Positions 17,559 through 26,081 of a stretch of DNA of 29,993 nt are shown here, piece after piece. The DNA is from Pseudomonadota bacterium (GTDB lineage Bacteria > Desulfobacterota > Syntrophobacteria > Syntrophobacterales > Syntrophobacteraceae): assembly GCA_023416335.1 (NCBI GenBank), contig JAEZHY010000279.1, forward strand, positions 1-29,993, read 5' to 3'. Each line of letters begins with the position of its first letter. The first letter of the stretch is position 1. The notes under the pieces were generated by a model. That model ran no database searches and was not told the DNA's origin. It saw only the letters and a list, made by a program, of their open reading frames with translations. The translations under genes and the position numbers were made by a program.

Positions 17559-18818
17559 ATGATTGACAGACTAGGTCGAGTACAGTGGGAAATGGGGCAG
17601 CCGCTTCTGCCCGAGCATCTTGTAGCTCAGGAAGACGCGCTCGCCGCCGAAGCAGCCCTCAGGTTCCGTGCCCGCGGGTTGCCCGATTACGGAGTTGTCA
17701 GGCTGCAGTGGAATGAAACCCTTTTGCTCCAGGGCGTGTTTGCTGTCCAGAACATGGTCCTGATCCTGCGGTCGGGCCAGTTGCTGAGCATTCGGGAAAA
17801 CGCGGTTGTCTCTCCTTTCAACCTGAACACTTCCGGGAGCGTGCGCGTGCCGGTCTACTGTCATTTGCTCGGCCCGGGCGCGAATGCCGATGAACCCGAT
17901 CAGACTGCGTTCAGTGCAGGGAATGGTTCGAACGGTGCGGTCAGGAAAATCATACTGCAGCTCGTCCTTACCTCCGAGCAGACTCACCGCGAAGCAATCG
18001 AGACGATGAAGATCGCCGAGTTCGTCAGGAGCCCGGAGGGCGAATGGAAACTTGCGGCCGACTACGTTCCCCCACTGCTCGAGGTTGGGGCCTCACCATT
18101 TCTGTGCCCGGAGCTGGAGGAACTGAACCACATGCTCGATCCCTTTCAGGCCAAACTCTCACAGGAAGTTGCCGTGAGCTACCTGAGCGGGGACAGCATG
18201 TTCGGCGCAAAGCAGTGTATGAAGTGGACCTTCCACATGAAGCGTTTCAGCGGCAATCTGCTGGGGCAGGTTCATCTACATCCCTACCATTTGTATGAAG
18301 AGCTGAAACGTTTCTACGCGGAAGTCTGTTTCTACCAGGATACAATGCCGCAGTTCATGGCGGACCCCTACGATCATGACCGGCTTGGAGAATGCTTCCA
18401 GAGAATCTTTGAGCCGCTTGTGAACGAACTCCGGATGGTCCACCGGAAGTCGCCGTATATTCCCTTCGATTCGAAAGACGGTCTGTTCTCGGTAACCTTG
18501 CCCCCCGATCTCCGGGAGGCCAAGGAAGCCTACTTCCTCGTACAGAAGCCCCACGTGAATGTGAACGCCGCGCTGGAAGGCTTCAAGATGGCCGGCCTGC
18601 CACGGCTTCCCGTCGTTCACAAGCTTGCCCTGCAGGGAGTTCCCCTGAAACGGGTAAACAGGCCGCCTTTCCAGCACAGGTTCGGTCCCGAGGTGGACTT
18701 CTATCTCATTGTCGAGGGAGACGAGTGGGACCAGGCTCTGCGGGATCTTTCGTTAGGCTTTTACGGATCCGCCTCACTCCAGGATCTGAGGTTCTACCTC
18801 TATTGGCGCATGAATTGA
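17559..18818 (+). CDS. tssK: T6SS baseplate protein TssK
   Basis: A 419-residue cytoplasmic protein that trimerises and links the baseplate wedges (TssF-TssG-TssE) to the membrane complex. Family marks: near the N-terminus RVQWEMGQPLLPEHLVAQED, a degenerate form of the W-x-E-G-x-x-L-x-P-Q-H signature; the beta-sandwich shoulder domain; the long helical middle; and a C-terminal head domain with VDFYLIVEGDEWDQAL. Length is typical (about 440). The start ATG at 17559 is chosen, with AGGT just upstream; a GTG 19 codons earlier lacks a ribosome site and would add residues unlike the family. tssE follows after 70 bp. Confidence 0.95.
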   Translation: MIDRLGRVQWEMGQPLLPEHLVAQEDALAAEAALRFRARGLPDYGVVRLQWNETLLLQGVFAVQNMVLILRSGQLLSIRENAVVSPFNLNTSGSVRVPVYCHLLGPGANADEPDQTAFSAGNGSNGAVRKIILQLVLTSEQTHREAIETMKIAEFVRSPEGEWKLAADYVPPLLEVGASPFLCPELEELNHMLDPFQAKLSQEVAVSYLSGDSMFGAKQCMKWTFHMKRFSGNLLGQVHLHPYHLYEELKRFYAEVCFYQDTMPQFMADPYDHDRLGECFQRIFEPLVNELRMVHRKSPYIPFDSKDGLFSVTLPPDLREAKEAYFLVQKPHVNVNAALEGFKMAGLPRLPVVHKLALQGVPLKRVNRPPFQHRFGPEVDFYLIVEGDEWDQALRDLSLGFYGSASLQDLRFYLYWRMN

Positions 18819-18888
18819 CGGACCTCCGCGACCCAATACTGAAAGGCCCCGCGGAGACGGGAATCCGGATGACCAGCGAGGATCGGCA

Positions 18889-19269
18889 GTGGCTTTTTTT
18901 GGAAAATTCGTGCGCCGCACTGGGTTGCGGAACGAAAATGAAGAGTTGAACGGCATCGTTTCCAACCTCAACAATATCCTGAATACCAGGAAGGGGTACG
19001 GGTCCATCCTGCGGGATTTCGGCATCCGGGACATGAATGAGTTCATATCCCGCGAGCATATCGCTCTGGCCGTCATTGAAGAGGTCAAGGCTAATATCGA
19101 GAAGTACGAACCCAGGGTCGAACTTGTTTCCATAACCAGGGTGGATGACGACAATCCGCTGCGATTGTCTTTCCAGATCGAGTGCAGGCTGCGAGAGACC
19201 CAGCAGTCGCTGCACATGGTGTTCGATACGGTTTACAGCAGCGTGGACCTTGGCTCCAATGGGTCTTAA
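18889..19269 (+). CDS. tssE: T6SS baseplate wedge protein TssE (gp25-like)
   Basis: A 126-residue cytoplasmic wedge subunit related to phage T4 gp25 that initiates sheath polymerisation. Seen: LNNILNTRKGYGSILRDFGI (about 27-46), which is the conserved N-x-L-N-T-R-x-G gp25 signature, then ISREHIALAVIEEVKANIEKYEPRV and a C-terminal strand-rich part (LRLSFQIECRL). The start is GTG with GAGGAT about 6 nt upstream; the next in-frame Met lies inside the conserved domain. It sits between tssK and the VgrG-like hub with 70- and 33-bp gaps. Confidence 0.94.
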   Translation: MAFFGKFVRRTGLRNENEELNGIVSNLNNILNTRKGYGSILRDFGIRDMNEFISREHIALAVIEEVKANIEKYEPRVELVSITRVDDDNPLRLSFQIECRLRETQQSLHMVFDTVYSSVDLGSNGS

Positions 19270-19302
19270 GTCCGGCCGAAACAACGGAGGGTGGAGATAG
19301 TC

Positions 19303-20937
19303 ATGTTTGTCGATTCACTCGACGCGAGCCTGAAGCTAACCATCTCCGGCACAGCGTTCACTATCCCCGGCGGCAACATCAAGGGATTTCACGCGAGGAT
19401 CCACCCCTATGGTTTTACGTGCCGGGTGAGTTTTGTCGTTTCCTCGGAGAAGGAAACGGACAGTCTGCTGGCAAACTTTTCGAAACTCGACCTGATTCAG
19501 GCCGACCTGCAGCTTACTCCTCATTGGCCGCCGGAGAACTCGCAGCTCAAGCCGCTCAAACTCAGCGGGCTCGTGACCGGGAAGGAAATCCTCCTCGAGC
19601 GCACGGTCGAACACGCCACCCTGCAGGGGAATCCAATTCTCTACCGGCTCTACCAGGTTGAATTCGCAGACCCCGCCCAGGTTATCTGGAGCCAGCACCA
19701 TCCGTTCGATCTGTTTGTCGGCAAGAGCATGAAGGACGTCATCGATGCGCACAAGGGCGACAAGATCAGCTTGACCTACAACTGGAGCGTACTGGAGACA
19801 ACGCACCCGGTCACCACCGTGCCGCTGGGAATTGAGACGGGCAACGGCAGCTTCTATGACTTCATCATGTGGTACGTTTTCTCCCAGGATGGGGTCTGGT
19901 CGTACAGCACTCAGGATAATACTTACAGCCTGCTGCAAACTAAAAGCGCCGAGGGTACGGCTGTAGCTGTGGATGCGCTTGATATCGAAAGCAGCAGCAT
20001 AAAATTCCCCGAAACGATTCGCTATAATGCCAAGCTTTTGAACGCCTATTCGGAAAATCCCCAGTCGGTTGATATCACTCAAGATCAGGCAGCTACGGGC
20101 ATCAGGCGGGACTATATGGGCCGCTATCCCGTGGCCCAGGATTTTCAGAACCGCCAGACCCTGGAGACATCGAGGCTCAGGACGAGGAGCCACGAAGTGC
20201 ACCTCGCCTTCCGCCGGTTTCCCACAATCGACTTTTACCCCGGTTGCTTCGTGAAACTGGAGGGCGGTCTCTGGAGCACGAATATTTTCGCCCACGGCAA
20301 TACCTACCGGGTACGGGATATCATACTCGACGGAGAACCCGAGACCCCCGAACTCACTGCAGACCACAACCTGGCATTTTCGAATTTCAGCATGAACATG
20401 GAAGCGCAGCTGGAACTCCAGGCAGAGAAGTATGTCAGCCTTCCTCCCTTCGTCACGCCATCTTTTCCGATCTTTGTGGAAGGCAAGGTGGTAAGCGAAC
20501 AGGGTGACCAGAAGGCCGAAACATTCCAGATATACCAGGACAGCAACACGCAGCAGGATCAGTACAAGGTCTCGATTCCCCTGTGGTCCAATCAGCAGGT
20601 TGTCGCAGCTTTCGAACCGGTCTTCCTGCCGGGACACTTCTTCTTTCCGGCCTACAAAAATGAGCGGGTCCTTGTCCGACTTATGTTCAACAGCGCGGCG
20701 ATCGACAGATTTCTCGACTGGCGGGCTAACGCCAGGCTTACCATGGACTCCCAGGGCAACAGGATCCTGATGGGCCAGACCGCCACGAGTCAAACAACCG
20801 TGAGTCACTCGTATGTGGATTCCAAACCGGTTCTAAGCGTCGAGCGCACCTCCGCCAAGGATCTGCAGGTCATAAAACTCGCAGAGGGAAGCCTGTTGCT
20901 GCAAACATCACAGGACGAGTCCTCCTCCCAGGGATAG
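19303..20937 (+). CDS. vgrG: VgrG-like spike hub (gp27 and OB-fold) without a needle domain
   Basis: A 544-residue protein that I read as a divergent TssI/VgrG hub. The gp27-like part (about 1-390) is supported by YRLYQVEFADPAQVIW-x-FDLFVGKSMKDVIDAH (114-150), GSFYDFIMWYVFSQDGVWSY (182-201), which matches the E-x-x-Y-x-F-x-x-x-x-x-x-x-E-G-x-x-Y-x-F region of VgrG, and FPTIDFYPGCFVKL. A gp5-like OB-fold follows near 430-500 (FFFPAYKNERVLVRLMF). The glycine-rich beta-helical needle that normally ends VgrG is missing and appears as the next gene. The ATG at 19303 has GGAG 6 nt upstream; a GTG four codons earlier abuts its ribosome site. No effector extension is present. Confidence 0.75.
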   Translation: MFVDSLDASLKLTISGTAFTIPGGNIKGFHARIHPYGFTCRVSFVVSSEKETDSLLANFSKLDLIQADLQLTPHWPPENSQLKPLKLSGLVTGKEILLERTVEHATLQGNPILYRLYQVEFADPAQVIWSQHHPFDLFVGKSMKDVIDAHKGDKISLTYNWSVLETTHPVTTVPLGIETGNGSFYDFIMWYVFSQDGVWSYSTQDNTYSLLQTKSAEGTAVAVDALDIESSSIKFPETIRYNAKLLNAYSENPQSVDITQDQAATGIRRDYMGRYPVAQDFQNRQTLETSRLRTRSHEVHLAFRRFPTIDFYPGCFVKLEGGLWSTNIFAHGNTYRVRDIILDGEPETPELTADHNLAFSNFSMNMEAQLELQAEKYVSLPPFVTPSFPIFVEGKVVSEQGDQKAETFQIYQDSNTQQDQYKVSIPLWSNQQVVAAFEPVFLPGHFFFPAYKNERVLVRLMFNSAAIDRFLDWRANARLTMDSQGNRILMGQTATSQTTVSHSYVDSKPVLSVERTSAKDLQVIKLAEGSLLLQTSQDESSSQG

Positions 20938-20963
20938 CCAAAATCGAGAAGGGATGATCGGGC

Positions 20964-21554
20964 ATGGCGACTTTGACCTGCAGCATAGAATTGAACAAAA
21001 CGAACGGTATCACGATTACCGTTACAAATAAGGAAGCCAACATCACGCAAACAGTGGTGATGAACGGGACTTCCATTGAAACCACCTGCAAGGGGCAGCA
21101 AAACACCAGCACCATAACGCAGTTGCAGGACAGTATAACGATCAAGTGCAAGGACTTTTCTCTGCAGGCAGAGACCATCACCTGCAAATCAACGAAAGAT
21201 ACCCTGCACCAGAGCGATCAGAAAGTAGACATCAAGAGCACTCAGGATATGACGTTGAATTCGAGTGCAAAGCTCACGGCACAGGCGACGTCCGATGCGA
21301 CCCTGAAAGGACAGAACGTGACTGCATCGGCAACCGGCGCGGCGAAGGTCGAGGGCATGAATCTTAGCCTGAGCGGGACTCAGAAGGCCGAGATGTCCGG
21401 AGCGCAACTCTCCCTGTCGGGGTCCGCGCAAGCAGAGATGTCCGGCGCGATGACCAAAGTTTCGGCCACTGGTACCATGAACGTCGAGGGACAATTAACG
21501 ACGGTGAAGGGAAGCATAACCAACGTCCAGGGCAGTATGGTCAAACTGGGCTGA
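20964..21554 (+). CDS. Beta-helix-like needle protein, probable detached VgrG C-terminus
   Basis: A 196-residue protein rich in Ser, Thr, Gly, Ala and Lys with short strand-turn repeats from about residue 55 to the end. Near-identical units occur at 142-149 (AEMSGAQL) and 157-164 (AEMSGAMT), and the tail QLTTVKGSITNVQGSMVKLG has the alternating pattern of a triple beta-helix like phage gp5C or the VgrG needle. No signal peptide or membrane segment is seen. It lies 26 bp after the hub gene that lacks exactly this part, so the two probably form one spike, capped by the DUF4280 protein. The fold is inferred from composition and periodicity. Four cysteines in the first 75 residues (6, 42, 62, 74) are unexplained. 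Confidence 0.68.
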   Translation: MATLTCSIELNKTNGITITVTNKEANITQTVVMNGTSIETTCKGQQNTSTITQLQDSITIKCKDFSLQAETITCKSTKDTLHQSDQKVDIKSTQDMTLNSSAKLTAQATSDATLKGQNVTASATGAAKVEGMNLSLSGTQKAEMSGAQLSLSGSAQAEMSGAMTKVSATGTMNVEGQLTTVKGSITNVQGSMVKLG

Positions 21555-21599
21555 TATGGAAGGATTTGCTGAAGTGATTTTGGAGGCTATTACCGGGCA

Positions 21600-23246
21600 A
21601 TGAGGCTTGACGAAGATCTCTATAAAGAATTCCTCGAGGAGATGAATGCGCTTGAGAGCTTTCGGATGAGCTATGCTTCCGCATTCCCTCACGCTCCCCT
21701 GGAGAGAGATGATCCAGACGTGAAGAGGCTGGTAGAGGCGATGGCTTTCTTTTCGGCCAGGACCCGGATAGCGGCCCTGTCGAGCGTGCTTTCCGTGCAG
21801 CGCCGTGTTTTCCAGCAGTTCTTTCCGTTTCTTCTTTCTCCCGTGCCCACAATGAACACGCTTCAGGCGCGACCGACGGGACAGTTCATCGAACCGGTGT
21901 TCTTTCCGTCGGGATCTCAGATGTCCGCTACGGTTCCAGGGGAAGGCACAGCTATTTTCAGGACCATGCAAGACCTGCGAATCCTGCCGATCAAGCTTAC
22001 CTCTGCGAAAATGCTGCTTCTGCCCGATAAGGGATTCCGGTTCCTGCTTCGGCTGGATGCTCCGTTTCCGCGTAACGACGATATAGGTATGCTTTCTTTT
22101 TTTATAAGCCACCTTAACGACTATCAGGCCTCGTTGAAGGTGCTCCATTCCCTTCAGGTGCACCTGAGGGCGGCTTCGGTGATGTTTAACGGGGATGCTG
22201 ACGAGTTCAGCCGAGGGATCGCCTGTAGAACTTCTTTCGGCGCTCCTCCCATCGCTGAGACGGACACTGATGGATCCGTTCATCCGCTTCTCGCCGAACG
22301 GTGGTTCTTCCATTTTCCCCAGCAGGAACTCTATATTAATTTCGATGTTCCCGATCCTCCCCGCAACTGGAAGTACTTTACCCTTTGTCTGGATCTGGAC
22401 TCGCAATGGCCGCGCGATATGGTCCTCAATGAGGATATTTTCAACCTCTTCGCCGTTCCCGTGGCAAACTTGAAACGCGCATTCGCTGATCCCATCATTT
22501 ACGACGGGACAGTGGAACGACACCCGATTCGCCATCCGCACCCGGAGCAACGATTCGAACTCCACTCGGTGCTTGGCGTCTATGAGGTCAAAGACCGGCG
22601 AAATATGGTTCCTCTGAAGGCCGGCGTAATTTCAGGGGGCAGCGGATCGTACGAGATCGACCGAAATGCTGCTGGTGACAGGAAGGTTACGTGGCTCGTT
22701 CCACATTTCCCTGAAGCCTTTGATGCTCCCAAAACTCTTGTTATCGATGCACTGTGGTTTCAGCCCTGGTATTCGGATCTGCCGGCCCAGAGCCGCCGGG
22801 TGCAACCGTACGATCGGGTGCTCACGGGAGTAAACTGGGACTGGCTCGGGTCACCGAGGGTCCATGCAGCAAATCCTTTGTTGAAACAAACTCATGGGTT
22901 CACGCACCTGTTCACTCTGGCGAAGAAATCGGTCCTGAATGTGGACGATATCGGCGATCTGCTGCGTGCGCTCGGCACCTTCCGAACCGGGGAATTTCAA
23001 AACATACTGCCTCTCATGTCCGGAGGCAGGGTGGAGAGCGTGCCGCGGCAGCAAGCGCGGAACGGAGGGCTGATGAGGCATATTTATCACCTCCGCTTCA
23101 AATACTTCGATCCGGTGATGCGTCCCCTGGTTGAAGTTTTCGTCCGCCATGTCGAGCGGGTCCTGGACGCGTGGGTCTCGGATGCAACAGTAGAGGCACG
23201 GCTTGAGACCGCAGAGGAACAGACCGAGCCGGAAGGAGCGATATGA
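21600..23246 (+). CDS. tssF: T6SS baseplate protein TssF
   Basis: A 548-residue cytoplasmic wedge subunit that, with TssG and TssE, docks on TssK. The N-terminus shows the family pattern: LYKEFLEEMNALESF, FAxAFPHAPL-like ASAFPHAPLERDDPDVKRLVEAMAFF split around DPDVKRLVEA, then FPFLLSPVPTM. A central PIYDxx-type region (VYEVKDRR) and a GLxRHIYHLRFKYFDP-type C-terminus follow. Length is slightly shorter than the usual 580-620. The ATG has only a weak, distant GGAGG (about 14 nt), so the start could be a few codons off. It overlaps tssL by 4 bp (ATGA), indicating coupled translation. Confidence 0.94.
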   Translation: MRLDEDLYKEFLEEMNALESFRMSYASAFPHAPLERDDPDVKRLVEAMAFFSARTRIAALSSVLSVQRRVFQQFFPFLLSPVPTMNTLQARPTGQFIEPVFFPSGSQMSATVPGEGTAIFRTMQDLRILPIKLTSAKMLLLPDKGFRFLLRLDAPFPRNDDIGMLSFFISHLNDYQASLKVLHSLQVHLRAASVMFNGDADEFSRGIACRTSFGAPPIAETDTDGSVHPLLAERWFFHFPQQELYINFDVPDPPRNWKYFTLCLDLDSQWPRDMVLNEDIFNLFAVPVANLKRAFADPIIYDGTVERHPIRHPHPEQRFELHSVLGVYEVKDRRNMVPLKAGVISGGSGSYEIDRNAAGDRKVTWLVPHFPEAFDAPKTLVIDALWFQPWYSDLPAQSRRVQPYDRVLTGVNWDWLGSPRVHAANPLLKQTHGFTHLFTLAKKSVLNVDDIGDLLRALGTFRTGEFQNILPLMSGGRVESVPRQQARNGGLMRHIYHLRFKYFDPVMRPLVEVFVRHVERVLDAWVSDATVEARLETAEEQTEPEGAI

Positions 23247-23950
23247 AGAACGTCCTGTGGGAAATAGTGCATGATATCTTCGGCAAACTGGATGAGCTGT
23301 TCGGTCGCAACAGGGGGCCTTGTAAACCGGAGCCTTCCGATTCCTCGCTGGATGATGCCGAGGTCGGGGTGGCCAATCCTGTTCCCACGGATTGCACACC
23401 GCAATATGACGATCTCCTCCACGCACGTTCCGAGCTGCGCAAGGAACTTGGTACGGTCCGGGCAATGCTTGGCGATCTTTTGAACGAACGGGATGCTTAC
23501 CTGGTTCTGTTTGCAATCACCGCCCATTTCGATGAACTCGTCCAAACCCGGTTTCTCAAAGGAGACGAACTGTCCTGGCCGACTTTACAGAAAGAACTCT
23601 TCCAGGTGGATGACGCAGGGGAAATCTTCTACGAAACACTGGACGACATCCTGATGAAACCCCAGGCCCTGCCGTTCGTTCTGGAAGTCTATTACTTCTG
23701 CCTCAATGACGGATTCAAAGGCAGATACGACCGGAATCCGGGAAAGATCGAAGAATACAAACAGCGTCTGCGCCAAAGGATACCGTTTGAGACACCGGAA
23801 CAGGCGCAGTGTACAGAGACGGAACCTGTGATGATCGAGACGAAAAGATCGCCTGCTTTCTATTATATTTCGGCCGGAGCTGTATTGCTGGCTGTCTATT
23901 TGACTTTGATGGCGGCGGGCGCTTTCTGGAGTCCCCTTAAGGATTTCTGA
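23243..23950 (+). CDS. tssL: T6SS membrane-complex protein TssL (DotU family)
   Basis: A 235-residue inner-membrane protein with a cytoplasmic N-domain and a single C-terminal anchor. The DotU domain spans about 55-183 and contains FAITAHFDELVQ, TLQKELFQ and the diagnostic CLNDGFKGRY (153-162). The membrane helix covers about 206-228. There is no OmpA/peptidoglycan-binding extension, so cell-wall contact must come from another protein. The start overlaps the tssF stop and the stop is 3 bp before the next ORF, so this is a tight F-L-orphan-G cassette. Confidence 0.95.
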   Translation: MKNVLWEIVHDIFGKLDELFGRNRGPCKPEPSDSSLDDAEVGVANPVPTDCTPQYDDLLHARSELRKELGTVRAMLGDLLNERDAYLVLFAITAHFDELVQTRFLKGDELSWPTLQKELFQVDDAGEIFYETLDDILMKPQALPFVLEVYYFCLNDGFKGRYDRNPGKIEEYKQRLRQRIPFETPEQAQCTETEPVMIETKRSPAFYYISAGAVLLAVYLTLMAAGAFWSPLKDF

Positions 23951-23953
23951 TAA

Positions 23954-24373
23954 ATGGACAAGCGGTTGCAGGAAATCTTTTCGGTTGAAAGACTGCGACG
24001 TACCTGGGACGGAGTGCCGGATTCCGGACAGCCGCGCGGACACGGGGACCCCGAAGCGACTGCGAACAGGCCCGATGCCGGCCTCCCGGCGGTTGCGGAA
24101 GGATGCTGTCAGAGGCTGCGGGCAACTATCGAGCGCTGCTTTCCGCCTGAATGTGCGGCGGCAGTGGAACCGCTTCTCCTGGAACTCGAGCAGCTTCTGC
24201 ATCGGCGCTTCCCGACAGAAGCGCCCGCCGGGATGCCGAGATCGGAAATCGCCAAGTTTACCATGGCCGTGGATTTACACCTGAACCAAATAGAGGATCT
24301 TCTGGAAGCCTTTGAGGTGGGCCTGGGCGGTTCACCAGCAAAACATCGCAAGACGGAACCGCCGAGGGCCTGA
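23954..24373 (+). CDS. Unknown 139-aa protein between tssL and tssG
   Basis: I do not recognise this gene. It encodes a hydrophilic 139-residue protein without a signal peptide or membrane helix. Residues 1-20 are a basic amphipathic helix candidate, 22-45 a Gly/Pro/Asp-rich linker, and 50-126 look helical with two cysteines at 51-52 and one at 62, ending in LHLNQIEDLLEAFEVGL and a basic tail. It starts 3 bp after tssL (AAGGAT upstream) and ends 1 bp before tssG, so it must be translated with them. It may be a baseplate or membrane-complex adaptor. The tight packing supports a real gene; the function is open. Confidence 0.65.
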   Translation: MDKRLQEIFSVERLRRTWDGVPDSGQPRGHGDPEATANRPDAGLPAVAEGCCQRLRATIERCFPPECAAAVEPLLLELEQLLHRRFPTEAPAGMPRSEIAKFTMAVDLHLNQIEDLLEAFEVGLGGSPAKHRKTEPPRA

Positions 24374-24374
24374 G

Positions 24375-25226
24375 ATGAATTCGCTGAAGACAAGAATCTC
24401 AAAGGAAATCCATCGATTCGACATAGTATCGCTGCTGTATATTCTTTACAAGATGGGCTATTCGCAGGAACAGATCTTCTTCGTAAGCCAATACGACCTC
24501 AGTTCGCAGTCGTCTCTTCTGAGAAATATCGAGTTTCGCGATAAACCGCAACCGCGGGTGATTGTTTTTGTCAATATCGGGCTGCTGAGCGTGCAGACTC
24601 CGCTTCCAAGTTACTTCTTCCATAAGCTGGACCAGGGCTTCATGGATGCCGACGCCTTTGGCCAGTTCCTTGCTTTTTTCGATCAACGTTTGCTCCGGGA
24701 ATATATTCTGGCCATATACCCCGAGATCAACCCCGATATCATCCCGGATTGGGAACTGGCCAAGAAACGATTTGTCGGCATGCTTAACCTCCGATCCTGC
24801 GCCACTCTGCATTGGCTGTTCACCACCGTATTCCCGGAACTCTGCGTGCAGGTGGAAAAGGGCATTCTCAGCCGCAGCGTAACAACCCGTGACATAGTAT
24901 TGGGCAAGTCCCTTCTCGATGGGAATTCCATATTCGGCAACAAAGTCAGTACTCCGGTACATGGATTGAGGGTCGCACTGACAAGCAATGAAGAAAGAAC
25001 CTGCACTGGTGTGCCGTGGCCCCGTGAGATCGGCGAGCGAATGGAGTCGATGATCTTTCCATTGCTCAAGAGCGTCGGAATAGATCTGGAAGTGTTTCTC
25101 ATCATCAGATCGCAGAAGAGTTGGGCCAAGCTGAACATCGAGAGCTATCTCGGCTACGACAGAATCAAGGGCGGCAAAGCGCAGCAGCGCCGGATTCCAA
25201 TATTTTCGGGTTACCTGGTTGAATGA
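24375..25226 (+). CDS. tssG: T6SS baseplate protein TssG
   Basis: A 283-residue protein assigned as the wedge subunit TssG, partner of TssF. The N-terminus fits the family: a helix with RFDIVSLLYILYKMGY, then an IEFRDKPQPRVIVFVNIGLLS strand region where TssG has F-x-x-x-x-L-x-F-P-x-x-E, followed by GLLSVQTPLPSYFFHKL, the usual G-x-x-G-x-x-G-x-L-P-x-Y-x-x-x segment. A later VLGKSLLDGNSIFGNKV corresponds to the conserved L-G-x-x-x-x-L-G motif. It is shorter than the common 330 residues and divergent. The start follows the preceding stop by 1 bp, with GAGGG about 7 nt upstream. A tssG is required by the rest of the baseplate set, which supports the call. Confidence 0.86.
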   Translation: MNSLKTRISKEIHRFDIVSLLYILYKMGYSQEQIFFVSQYDLSSQSSLLRNIEFRDKPQPRVIVFVNIGLLSVQTPLPSYFFHKLDQGFMDADAFGQFLAFFDQRLLREYILAIYPEINPDIIPDWELAKKRFVGMLNLRSCATLHWLFTTVFPELCVQVEKGILSRSVTTRDIVLGKSLLDGNSIFGNKVSTPVHGLRVALTSNEERTCTGVPWPREIGERMESMIFPLLKSVGIDLEVFLIIRSQKSWAKLNIESYLGYDRIKGGKAQQRRIPIFSGYLVE

Positions 25227-25305
25227 ATACGGCATGGGCAAAATGCCCGCGTCAGCACTGTACCCATACAGAGCGTCCGGCGAGGACAAGGCTGAGGACA
25301 AAGAC

Positions 25306-26055
25306 ATGAAATGTCGGGGATGCGATAGAGAGCTGGTTGATGGCGAAGACTACAGGATGGTGGCCGAGTGGCCGTTCTGTCCATCCTGTTTCGAGGATCT
25401 GATGAAGGGGTCCCTAAAACCCGCAGGGCCGCAAATCGCCGAGCAGACGGAACCTACCCCTGCAGCCGTCGAACCCGGTCCTGCACCGGTTCTTTGCAGT
25501 GTGTGCAAACGGCAGTTGAAACCCGAAGAGGGCAGGAAGCTGGGAATCTGGAATTTTTGTCTGGAGTGCTATGGCGAATTGGAAAGCCTTGCATTCGGAG
25601 GAGAAGAGTCTGAGGAAGAAGATGCCGGGAAAGAGGTCCCCGAGGAGGGACAGCCTGGTGGGATTTTGGGCGCGACCGTCGAACTATCGAAATATGTAAG
25701 CTGCAAAAATTGCGGAAGGCGTATACCTCTTGGCGGCAGCAGGACCGTGGAGGGCGAACCGTACTGCCCGGACTGTTACTATGCCCTGGTCGAAACAGAG
25801 GAAAAAGAAACGGCGACACCGGTTCCCCCTTCGCCCGAAAAAACGGACCAGTCGGACAATGTTCTGCCCGAAAATGCCGGGTACCGTTGCGCCTGTTGCG
25901 ATCGCCCGCTGCATCGGGAGTCGTCCCGGGAGGTGGAGGGCTTTGTTCTCTGCGGAGCATGCCGGGAAACCGACCTGGATCTGGCATTGCGCATTGCCCG
26001 CGAGCGTCATCGCAGGCTTCTTGCCGGCCTCAGTGCGGGGCTGGAGGATCGTTAA
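25306..26055 (+). CDS. Four-module zinc-ribbon (LIM-like) protein in the T6SS operon
   Basis: A 249-residue protein with four regularly built Cys4 modules: C3/C6/C25/C28, C64/C67/C85/C88, C133/C136/C154/C157 and C195/C198/C216/C219. Each is CX2C-X17 or 18-CX2C, with an aromatic or Phe/Tyr before the second pair. This is expected to bind four zinc ions, as in LIM-like or treble-clef ribbons. Modules are joined by acidic Glu/Pro/Ala linkers of about 35-45 residues and the C-terminus is a basic helix (ARERHRRLL). No signal peptide or membrane helix is seen, so it should be cytoplasmic. The ATG at 25306 is preferred, GAGG 8 nt upstream; a TTG at 25219 would overlap tssG but lacks a ribosome site. 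Probably a scaffold or adaptor; I know no T6SS protein of this design. The function is not known. Confidence 0.8.
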   Translation: MKCRGCDRELVDGEDYRMVAEWPFCPSCFEDLMKGSLKPAGPQIAEQTEPTPAAVEPGPAPVLCSVCKRQLKPEEGRKLGIWNFCLECYGELESLAFGGEESEEEDAGKEVPEEGQPGGILGATVELSKYVSCKNCGRRIPLGGSRTVEGEPYCPDCYYALVETEEKETATPVPPSPEKTDQSDNVLPENAGYRCACCDRPLHRESSREVEGFVLCGACRETDLDLALRIARERHRRLLAGLSAGLEDR

Positions 26056-26081
26056 CGGGGATCGAAGCAAGTGGAGAGTGG

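Noticed and set aside
19336..20808. 490-codon minus-strand open frame
   Set aside because: Antisense shadow of the VgrG-like hub gene.
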